Positions 36,064-42,584 of a stretch of 42,584 nt of DNA are shown piece by piece. How positions within the stretch are numbered: position 1 is the stretch's first letter; each line of letters begins with the position of its first letter. The stretch lies in the NCBI GenBank assembly GCA_900544465.1, contig UQVT01000003.1:1-42584 (forward strand), written 5' to 3'. The position numbers were made by a program, and so were the translations under genes. The DNA is from an uncultured Collinsella sp. GTDB lineage: Bacteria; Actinomycetota; Coriobacteriia; Coriobacteriales; Coriobacteriaceae. Under the pieces are notes generated by a model. The model was not told the origin of the DNA. It saw only the letters and a list, made by a program, of their open reading frames with translations, and did not search any database.

Positions 36064-37432
36064 GCATGCGAGGCTCGTTATAAATAAAGCGGAGGAGCGG
36101 GCTGGTCGAAGAGGTCGTTGGTATCTCCCTAATAAGCAAGGCGTTCTAACCGTTTGCATGGGTGACCTGGCGGATGCGACGATCGTTATAGGTATCTTGG
36201 CGCAGGTTTTCTTCCTTGAGTACTATGGTCTGGGGCGATACCTCAACTGGGTAATTACCGGCATGATTTGCGTGAGGGCGCTCTTCTCCGGATGGAAATA
36301 TAGCGGTAGAGCGCTACTACTTGGGCTGATTACCGTTGCAGGGTGGCTGTCTGGTGCCCTCTTGGGTGGCAATATGGAAACGTTTAGGGCGAATATTATG
36401 CTGCTCCTCTACCCGTTTGTCTATACGCTTTACTTCTTTCTTTTGGTCACTAACAAGAGGGATTTTCTTCTTGGACTCTTTGATGCAGGTTTTCCGGTCT
36501 TCAACGCCATATTGCTTCTCAATATGGCGATCATGTTTATCCAGTACTCTACCCATGGGATGATCGCTGCGACAACGAACGACATCAGTTACTTCGAGGA
36601 CAATATCTCCGGCCTGTTCTCTTATGCGTCCGTCCATGCGGTGGCCCTTTACACTTCATTCGTCGTGCTCTACAACTTCGTCTGGATTAGGAGGCTTCGG
36701 GGTCCTCTCTGGCCATCCCTTGCCATCGCTTACAACGTCTGCCTTATCGTCCTGTCCTTCTATCTTGCGACACTCAACGATAATAAGGCGCTCTTCATAA
36801 TCCTTCCTCTCGTTTTAGTGATGTTCTGGCTTATTTCAGTCATGAGAGGAGAAGCGGATGTTTCGGGTCCCTTCTTTTGGCTTGTCGCCTTGTATTTTAT
36901 CCTGACAATTGCATACGCCTTGGTGCCTGCGTTCCAGATCCTCGTGGATACGCAAGTGTTTGGTCTGTTCGATATGGTTGGCAGTTCAGCTTCCGTCGGT
37001 ACTGCTGCCGACGGCAGTAACGAGAGGATTGCTATCATCGGCTTCGCTCTCTTGAGACCGGCTACATGGAGTCTCGGAGAGGGTCTTGGAGCCTCAAGCT
37101 TCTACGCGTCCGGGTTCATGTCGTTTAACCACTTTGGTCAAGCGGATATGGGGTCTTTCTTGATTCTCATGGGGGTTTGGGAGACGGCAGCGTATGTAGC
37201 GTTTTTCCACTCCGTGGTTAGTGAGTTTATGGAGCAGGAAAAAGGATCTAATGGCCGGATTGTTCGTTTGCTCCTTTTGCTAACAATTCTTATTACCTTT
37301 CTGTATACGCAGTGCTTTACAAGGGTGAACTGCTGCTTGTGCCTACTGCTGCTCTGTGGAGCGCTGGCTTGGTCGTGGAATTCCTCGGCTGCAGACTATT
37401 TGATTATTGATAGAGACGAAGAACAGGTTTGA
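36050..37432 (+). CDS. wzy: Wzy-like polysaccharide polymerase (O-antigen polymerase/ligase type)
   Basis: A 460-residue integral membrane protein with about ten hydrophobic segments and a larger loop at about 310-365 between late membrane helices, the usual layout of Wzy polymerases. Sequence conservation in this family is poor, so the call rests on topology and on a locus that has Wzx but no ABC exporter in the window. ATG 36050 follows GGAGG by 6 bp and overlaps the upstream gene by 14 bp. A 10-bp perfect hairpin lies at 36505-36529. Confidence 0.75.
   Translation: MQDHRHARLVINKAEERAGRRGRWYLPNKQGVLTVCMGDLADATIVIGILAQVFFLEYYGLGRYLNWVITGMICVRALFSGWKYSGRALLLGLITVAGWLSGALLGGNMETFRANIMLLLYPFVYTLYFFLLVTNKRDFLLGLFDAGFPVFNAILLLNMAIMFIQYSTHGMIAATTNDISYFEDNISGLFSYASVHAVALYTSFVVLYNFVWIRRLRGPLWPSLAIAYNVCLIVLSFYLATLNDNKALFIILPLVLVMFWLISVMRGEADVSGPFFWLVALYFILTIAYALVPAFQILVDTQVFGLFDMVGSSASVGTAADGSNERIAIIGFALLRPATWSLGEGLGASSFYASGFMSFNHFGQADMGSFLILMGVWETAAYVAFFHSVVSEFMEQEKGSNGRIVRLLLLLTILITFLYTQCFTRVNCCLCLLLLCGALAWSWNSSAADYLIIDRDEEQV
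36505..36529. repeat. 10-bp perfect hairpin inside wzy
   Basis: CGCCATATTG (36505-36514) pairs with CAATATGGCG (36520-36529) across a 5-nt loop. A weaker 8-bp stem, 36527-36534 with 36560-36567, overlaps its end. Confidence 0.6.
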
Positions 37433-37434
37433 AC

Positions 37435-38508
37435 ATGAAAATAGGCATTTCCACATTTACGCATGGGGACAACTATGGGCAGAGGCTCCAGAACCTTGCT
37501 GTCCAAGAAACTCTCAAACTCTCGGGTGCAGATGTCCTTACGTTCAGACAGAAGGACTCGAGATCTGCCAAATACAAGCTCAAGTCTTTGGCTTCGCTCA
37601 TTCCAAAGGGGCTTGCCGTTGCCCACATCCAGAGGCATCGTTCGTTTGAGGATTTCAATTCCCGTAACATTTCCTTTAGCCGGGAGGTTATATCTGATTC
37701 CAACCCTCCACGTGACATTAAATCCTATGACTTTTTCGTTGCTGGGAGCGACCAAGTTTGGTCTCCGTATTCCCCTGACGCTAACTCCACTATGTTTCTC
37801 ACGTTTTCGCCAAGAGAAAAGCGCATTGCTTTTTCGCCAAGCTTGGCAGCTCCGACGATTCCCGAGGAGAAGCGTGAGCTGTTCCACGGCTATTTCGACG
37901 GGTTTGATAGGCTGTCCGTTCGTGAGCAGAAGAGCGCCGAGCTTATAAACAGTCTGTACGGCTTAAAGGCCGAGGTGTTGATTGACCCAACACTGATGTT
38001 TGACGGCTCCTGGTGGGAAAGGTATGAAAAAGAGCCGCACTGCGGGCTTCCAAATGATTATGTATTGACGTACTTCCTCGGGAGTGCAGCTTACGAAGAG
38101 AGGGTTGCCGAAATCTGTGATTCACTTAGCTGCAAGAGGGTCGATTTACTAGGGGATGCGCGCTACTACGCCCTCGGGCCTTCAGAGTTCCTCTATGCCG
38201 TCCGTCACGCAAAGCTTGTAGCGACAGATTCATATCACGGATCAATTTTCTCGATCTTGTTCGGGAAGCCGCTGATTTATTGCCCTCGTGAGTCCACTGG
38301 TCCAGACATGAGCAGCCGATTCGACACGCTAGCCAGCGAGCTGGGTGTTTCTTTCGTTGAGCGGTCAATTCTTTCCGTATGTAATTCGGAACTGCTCGAG
38401 AGTGACTATTCAAAGGCGTATGACAGGTTGGCAGCTCAGAGGAAGATCGTTGTTGAATTCCTCGATAGATGTGGATTGAGCATTCCCTCGGAGGCCGCCC
38501 GTGGCTAG
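37435..38508 (+). CDS. Polysaccharide pyruvyl transferase family protein 2
   Basis: A 357-residue second PF04230 member, only distantly like the first. Blocks are MKIGISTFTHGDNYGQRLQNLA at the start (NYG-QxxA core), VAGSDQVWSPY near 107-117, IDPTLMF and TDSYHGSIFSILFGKP. ATG 37435 follows AGG by 7 bp; the TTG two codons earlier overlaps the previous stop. Two such enzymes in one locus suggest two decorated positions, or that one acts in another role. Confidence 0.88.
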   Translation: MKIGISTFTHGDNYGQRLQNLAVQETLKLSGADVLTFRQKDSRSAKYKLKSLASLIPKGLAVAHIQRHRSFEDFNSRNISFSREVISDSNPPRDIKSYDFFVAGSDQVWSPYSPDANSTMFLTFSPREKRIAFSPSLAAPTIPEEKRELFHGYFDGFDRLSVREQKSAELINSLYGLKAEVLIDPTLMFDGSWWERYEKEPHCGLPNDYVLTYFLGSAAYEERVAEICDSLSCKRVDLLGDARYYALGPSEFLYAVRHAKLVATDSYHGSIFSILFGKPLIYCPRESTGPDMSSRFDTLASELGVSFVERSILSVCNSELLESDYSKAYDRLAAQRKIVVEFLDRCGLSIPSEAARG

Positions 38509-40006
38509 CCAGCGTAAGGCGGGCGCCCTCCTCGGCTACGCCAACATCCTCGCAAAGAACCTCGTCAACCTCGTCTACACGCCGATGCTACTGTCCTACG
38601 TGGGGCAGGCGGACTACGGCGTCTTCCAGAGCTCGAACTCCTTTGTCTTCTCGCTGACGCTCCTGTCCTTCGGCTTCTCCGAGGCCTACGTGCGCTTCTA
38701 CACGCAGACGGTGGCGCACGGCGGCGAGCGCGACATCCGGCACCTGAACGGCATGTACCTCACGCTTTACGTCGCCGTCACAGCCGCGGCGGTCGCCCTC
38801 GGCATGGGCTTCTCCGCAAACGCCGGCGCGGTGTTCTCGGCCGGGTTCACCGAGGCGCAGGTCTCGCTCGCCCGGGAGCTGCTCGCCATCATGACGCTCA
38901 ACGTCGCCTCGACGTTGTTCACCGTCGTGTTCAATTCCTACATCACGGCGCACGAGCGCTTCGTCTACCAGCAGACCAGGCAGCTCGTCACCACGCTTGC
39001 GACGCCGCTGTGCGCCTGGGCCCTGCTGGCCGCCGGTATGGGGCCCGTGGGCGTTGCCCTAGCACAGCTCGCGGTGAACCTCGTCCTGCTCGCCCTCAAC
39101 GCGCGCTACGCCATCGTCGTGCTGGGCATGCGCTTCGAACTCAGGGGTGCCGACTGGGGCGTCATGCGCGGCATCGCCGCCTTCAGTGCCTGGATCTTCG
39201 GTAACCAGGTCTGCGAGATGGTCAATCAGAGCGTGCCCAACATCATGCTGGGGGCCATCTCGGGCGCGACTGCGGTATCTCTGTTCGCGGTGGCCGTGAA
39301 CATCCGCCAGGTCTTCTACTCGCTCTCCACCACGATGTCGAACGTCTTCATTCCGAAGGTCAACCGCATCGTCGCCACCTCGGACGACAACGCCGAGCTC
39401 ACTCGCCTTATGACGCGCGTGGGCCGCTACCAGATGGTACTGTTTTGCTGGGTGTACGGAGGTTTCGCTATTCTCGGGAAGTTTTTCGTGACGAGGTGGG
39501 CGGGCCCGGGCTTCGCCGAGGCCTACTGGCTCGTGCTCGCCATGACGCTACCCGTCATGGTGCCCCTCTGTCAGAACGTCGGCATCGAGATCCAGAGGGC
39601 CAAGAACATGCACCACGCCAGGAGTCTCGTCTACCTTGCGATGGCGGTCGGGAACGTTGCCTTCACCGCCGCGGCCGCCCCGGCGCTGGGGCCGTGGGCC
39701 CCCGCGATCGCCTATGTCGTCAGCATCGTGCTCGGCAACGGACTGTGGATGAACTGGTACTACCAGAAGCGGGTCGGTCTCGACATGCTCTTTTTCTGGA
39801 AGCGGAACCTGCCGGTGCTGCTCGCCTGGGCTGCCGTCACCGTCGCCTGCCTCGCTGGCACGGCGGTCCTGCCCGTCAACGGATGGCCCGCGTTCCTCGA
39901 GTGGGGCGCCGTTTACAGCGCGCTTTTCGCCATAGCCCTTTGGCTCGCCGTCCTAACGAAGGACGAACGTATCGCGGTCGTCTCTCGTCTCCCGTTCCTT
40001 AGATAG
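38501..40006 (+). CDS. wzx: Wzx-type polysaccharide flippase
   Basis: A 501-residue membrane protein of the MOP exporter superfamily with about 12-14 hydrophobic segments. It starts MASQRKAGALLGYANILAKNLVNLVYTPMLL, the usual Wzx opening (GA-hY-N---L). It flips the finished lipid-linked unit across the membrane. GTG 38501 follows GGAGG by 6 bp and overlaps the previous stop by 8 bp. The gene is much richer in GC than the two upstream, so the locus is a mosaic. Confidence 0.9.
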   Translation: MASQRKAGALLGYANILAKNLVNLVYTPMLLSYVGQADYGVFQSSNSFVFSLTLLSFGFSEAYVRFYTQTVAHGGERDIRHLNGMYLTLYVAVTAAAVALGMGFSANAGAVFSAGFTEAQVSLARELLAIMTLNVASTLFTVVFNSYITAHERFVYQQTRQLVTTLATPLCAWALLAAGMGPVGVALAQLAVNLVLLALNARYAIVVLGMRFELRGADWGVMRGIAAFSAWIFGNQVCEMVNQSVPNIMLGAISGATAVSLFAVAVNIRQVFYSLSTTMSNVFIPKVNRIVATSDDNAELTRLMTRVGRYQMVLFCWVYGGFAILGKFFVTRWAGPGFAEAYWLVLAMTLPVMVPLCQNVGIEIQRAKNMHHARSLVYLAMAVGNVAFTAAAAPALGPWAPAIAYVVSIVLGNGLWMNWYYQKRVGLDMLFFWKRNLPVLLAWAAVTVACLAGTAVLPVNGWPAFLEWGAVYSALFAIALWLAVLTKDERIAVVSRLPFLR

Positions 40007-40014
40007 GGTCCATC

Positions 40015-41232
40015 ATGAATGATTCCGAGAAATCCCCGAGGGTCGTCTCGCTTGGCGACCGTTGCTGCGGCTGCGGCGCGTGCGCTGCCCGCTGCCCCAA
40101 GTCATGCATCTCCATGGAACCCGATGATTGTGGCTTCCTACACCCCACCGTCGACGCCTCCGGGTGCGTAGGCTGCGGGGCGTGCGACGCCGTATGCCCG
40201 GCGCTCAACGCCCCTGGGGAGGACGGGTGCGAGTTCGCCCTCTGGGCGAAGGCTCATGACGTCGGCTTGCTCGATAGATCGTCGTCGGGCGGCGTGTTCG
40301 GTCTACTCGCCGGTGACGCTCTCTCGCGCGGCGGTGTTGTGGCGGGCGCCGCGTGGACGGACGGTTGCCGCGAGCTTCGTCACGTGCTCGTGGAGGACAG
40401 GCCGGCGCTCGGCGCCGTTATGCGCTCGAAATACGTTCAGAGCGCGGTTGGCCGCGGCGTCTTCGAGGGCGTCCGCGCTGCCCTGCGTGAAGGCAGGCCG
40501 GCGCTCTTTGCCGGTACTGCATGCCAGGTGGCTGGCATGCGCTCATACCTGGGGAAACTCGCCGACTCTGACCTCTTCCTCGGCGTCGACGTCATCTGCC
40601 ACGGTGTTCCGTCTCCAGAGCTCTGGTCGCGCTGGGTCGACTACCGTGGTGAGGCCTTCGGGTCGGACGTCTGCGACGTCAATATGCGGAGTAAGACAAC
40701 CGGATGGTTGTCTTACTCCGCTATGTACAAGCACATAGCGGAGAAAGACAACACCGGGGACACCGAGTCCCAGATATTCGGCAAAGACTGGTACATGAAA
40801 GCGTTTCTGGCCAATGCGAGCCTTCGTTCGTCCTGTCTGGCATGTCCAGCAAAGCGCTCCAGCGGCGCCGATATCACGCTCGGTGATTTCTGGGGGTTCC
40901 AGAATACCCATCCCGAGGTCGACAACTCCAAGGGCGTATCTGCCGTCCTATGCAATACCGAGAAGGGCGTGCGGGCATTCGAGGCTATTTCTGGGCTTAC
41001 TGCAAACGGTCCGGCGACGCTTGATGGGGTAATCGCGGGCAACCCTAGCCTCGTCCATTCTGTCACGCCTTATCCAAAGCGCGACGAGTTCTTGAACGAC
41101 GTGTCTGCCGGGCTTTCCATCCCAGATCTCATGGACAAGTGGGATTTCCGTCCCACTCTCTGGCAGCGTTTCCGCGGCAAGCTTGGTGGTATTAAACGAC
41201 GACTAAAGAGACTCGTTGGAAGGAGAGCCTAG
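40015..41232 (+). CDS. FrhB-like iron-sulfur flavoprotein 2
   Basis: A 405-residue paralogue of FrhB-like protein 1 with the same plan. Ferredoxin motifs use Cys17 or 18, Cys20, 23 and 27, and Cys51, 54, 57 and 61. The FrhB blocks are SSSGGVFGLLAG, GTACQVAGMRSYLG, DVICHGVPSPELW, RSKTTGWLSYS and DITLGDFWGFQ. It ends in a basic tail. The reaction is unknown; it probably passes electrons to a modification step. The ribosome-binding site (ATAGGG) is weak. It lies 8 bp after wzx and abuts the acyltransferase. Confidence 0.88.
   Translation: MNDSEKSPRVVSLGDRCCGCGACAARCPKSCISMEPDDCGFLHPTVDASGCVGCGACDAVCPALNAPGEDGCEFALWAKAHDVGLLDRSSSGGVFGLLAGDALSRGGVVAGAAWTDGCRELRHVLVEDRPALGAVMRSKYVQSAVGRGVFEGVRAALREGRPALFAGTACQVAGMRSYLGKLADSDLFLGVDVICHGVPSPELWSRWVDYRGEAFGSDVCDVNMRSKTTGWLSYSAMYKHIAEKDNTGDTESQIFGKDWYMKAFLANASLRSSCLACPAKRSSGADITLGDFWGFQNTHPEVDNSKGVSAVLCNTEKGVRAFEAISGLTANGPATLDGVIAGNPSLVHSVTPYPKRDEFLNDVSAGLSIPDLMDKWDFRPTLWQRFRGKLGGIKRRLKRLVGRRA
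40519..40540. repeat. 9-bp perfect hairpin inside FrhB-like gene 2
   Basis: GCATGCCAG (40519-40527) pairs with CTGGCATGC (40532-40540), loop GTGG. It encodes the conserved CQVAGM block. Confidence 0.6.
40687..40755 (+). other. Competing hairpins inside FrhB-like gene 2
   Basis: Hairpin 1: 40687-40701 pairs perfectly with 40706-40720 (15 bp, GGAT loop). Hairpin 2: 40706-40726 pairs with 40733-40755 (19 of the first 20 bp, 6-nt loop). They share 40706-40720. The left arm GCGGAGTAAGACAAC (40686-40700) recurs as GCGGAGAAAGACAAC (40738-40752) in a different reading frame (RSKTT versus AEKDN). Confidence 0.85.
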
Positions 41233-42188
41233 ATGGCCAAGGATCGCTACCTTCAAGCTCTTCGTGGGCTTGCGATTTCCGCAGTGGTGCTTATCCACTG
41301 TCTTCCTCAATGTGCCGCGTCGGTCGCCATTCGCCCATTCCTCAACTTTTCTGTTGCGTTGTTCTTGTTTTTATCCGGTGTTCTTACCGACGAGCGCAAA
41401 TTTAATGCGGGGGGGGGTCTTCGACGCCGCATTAGCAAGGTTGCCGGACCTTATGCGTTCTGGAGCGTTATCTATCTTGCGGCGTTTCCCGCCCTTCATG
41501 GGCGTCTGGGTTTCTGGCGTTCGCCGTGGGCTCCGTATCGGCTCAGATGTACTATCTATTGGTCCATTCACAGCTTGTGCTGCTTACTCCGGTACTGTTC
41601 AGGCTCCTTTCACGGTATAGGTTCTTTGTCTATTGTGTGACACCGGCTTGCTTGCTTCTAAGGGAGCTCGCTGCCGTTGCCGGTATCGCATTGCCTCTAA
41701 TACAGGTTTTCTGCCCCATGTGGCTCATCTTTTATGTTTTCGGTCTCGACTGGAGGCGTTGGGCTGCGCTCATTGAAGGACGAACCACTCAGCTTGTTGC
41801 AGTGCTCTTTATATTTTTAATAATTCAGGAGGTCGCAGGCTTCTGGTGGTATTTGACTGGCGATTTCAATATGGCCACAACTCAGCTTAAGCTCGGTTCT
41901 GCCGCGACCTCTTTAGCTGTGATCGCGCTTCTTATGGCGGTTCCGGGATCATTCAAGTCGCGATTATCTTCTACTTTGCTTGTTGACCTTGGGAACGCCT
42001 CTTTTGGAATCTACCTCTGCCATATACTTGTTCTCAAGGCCGTTTGGAAACTGCTTGGATTATTCGTCATTCCACTTGGTGTTTCGACATTTGCTGTTTG
42101 GGCGCTAACTCTTGCCGGATCTTATTCGCTTGTATCACTTTGCGGTCGTTATTTGCCCGAACGAATTCACATCATTGTGGGATTATAA
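41233..42188 (+). pseudogene. Acyltransferase 3 family gene, frameshifted
   Basis: The first frame (from ATG 41233) encodes a typical start, YLQALRGLAISAVVLIHC, LFLFLSGVL and RRRISKVAGPYAFWSVIYL. The rest of the family pattern (AQMYYLLVHSQLVLLTPVLFRLL and about six more hydrophobic helices, ending with GNASFGIYLCHILV) lies in another frame up to 42188. The break falls at about 41480-41520 and needs one added base to repair. Family members O-acetylate or acylate surface sugars. Causes could be a real mutation, a sequencing error or frameshifting. A run of nine G at 41409-41417 is in frame on both sides. AAGGAGAG precedes the ATG. Confidence 0.8.
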
Positions 42189-42529
42189 ATTGATTTTCGA
42201 TACTGGCGCTTTTCATAGCGTTGAAGCAAAGTGAGTCCATTACCAACATTTGGCACGCGATCATCGGTGAAGATACCGGACTTCCTGTTTTCGAACGAGA
42301 AGATGACTTTTTACTCAAAATGGCTGATTGGATTAACCAACCTGAAATAACCGGAATCAATCTCCCTTGGTCGAGCATTGAAAAATGGAAGGGGCAATTC
42401 AGGTAGCCATATTCCGCAGTCATTACCTTGCCTATTTCGTTAAGAATGAGGGGGTTTAGCAAAATAGGATACCCAAGTCTAATTTATCACTCGATCTAAA
42501 GCGCATTTCGATTGTAGAGGACAGATTAA
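42189..42529. other. 341-bp AT-rich gap, possible gene remnant
   Basis: No convincing gene. A 61-codon frame (42221-42406, TTG start, no good ribosome-binding site) reads like a fragment (IIGEDTGLPVFEREDDFLLKM) but I cannot assign it. Composition is AT-rich, consistent with decayed inserted DNA at the boundary between the glycosyltransferase block and the nucleotide-sugar genes. Confidence 0.4.
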
Positions 42530-42584
42530 ATGAAAGGCATCATCCTCGCCGGCGGGTCCGGCACGCGCCTGTACCCGCTCACGC
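42530..42584 (+). CDS. rfbA: Glucose-1-phosphate thymidylyltransferase, 5' end only
   Basis: The frame starts MKGIILAGGSGTRLYPLT and runs off the window. This is the canonical N-terminus of RfbA, with the GGxGTRLxP nucleotide-binding loop. It makes dTDP-glucose, the first step to dTDP-rhamnose. AGAGGA precedes ATG 42530 by 8 bp. Its presence suggests rhamnose or another dTDP-sugar in the polymer, which agrees with the rhamnosyltransferase-like genes upstream. Confidence 0.85.
   Translation, partial: MKGIILAGGSGTRLYPLT

Noticed and set aside
41409..41417. Nine-G tract as the cause of the acyltransferase frameshift
   Set aside because: Family motifs are in the same frame on both sides of the tract, and changing the tract by one base brings an early stop at 41433. 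The break lies further downstream.

Overview
This window looks like chromosomal DNA of a high-GC gut actinobacterium of the class Coriobacteriia, most likely Collinsella or a close relative. That call rests on overall gene character (a GlgC/GlgD pair in a clostridial/coriobacterial-type glycogen operon, a LoaP-type NusG paralogue heading a polysaccharide locus, GTG/TTG starts, about 60% GC) and was not tested by a database search.

Layout. (1) Positions 1-9059 hold housekeeping genes: metK on the minus strand, then gltX, priA, def, fmt and rsmB on the plus strand. Several gaps carry long-armed hairpin repeats. (2) Positions 9250-10185 encode an AT-rich, membrane-anchored protein of unknown function, followed by a small FmdB-type zinc-ribbon gene on the minus strand. 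(3) Positions 10597-23887 are storage-polysaccharide metabolism, all on the minus strand: a GH13-GH77 fusion (alpha-glucan hydrolase plus 4-alpha-glucanotransferase), then the glycogen operon read glgB-glgP-glgC-glgD-glgA. Glycogen synthase and branching enzyme both carry long Lys/Ala-rich tails. Copies of a TGGTAAAACG-type motif lie upstream of both the fusion gene and glgB, suggesting one shared regulator. (4) Positions 24219-25559 carry an HAD phosphatase and a divergent thiamine pyrophosphokinase, followed by a tRNA-Ala(GGC) with clear promoter and terminator. (5) From about 26100 to the end is an exopolysaccharide/capsule locus on the plus strand.

The exopolysaccharide locus starts with an extended -10 promoter and a roughly 440-nt leader rich in hairpins. 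Then come a LoaP/NusG-like antiterminator, an undecaprenyl-phosphate sugar phosphotransferase, two GT4 glycosyltransferases, a radical SAM protein, polysaccharide pyruvyl transferase 1, FrhB-like iron-sulfur flavoprotein 1, a GT2 glycosyltransferase, another glycosyltransferase, a Wzy-like polymerase, pyruvyl transferase 2, a Wzx flippase, FrhB-like protein 2, a frameshifted acyltransferase, and the start of rfbA. The order fits a Wzx/Wzy pathway: the phosphotransferase starts the lipid-linked unit, the glycosyltransferases extend it, pyruvyl and acyl groups decorate it, Wzx flips it and Wzy polymerises it.

The most unusual signals are two. First, a redox-looking set (one radical SAM protein and two ferredoxin-type FrhB proteins, each with a pyruvyl transferase nearby) sits inside a capsule operon. 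Second, three operon genes contain long inverted repeats arranged A-A'-A, giving mutually exclusive hairpins inside coding sequence; the second A copy is in a different reading frame from the first each time. In the two FrhB genes these occur at the corresponding place in the protein although the sequences differ.
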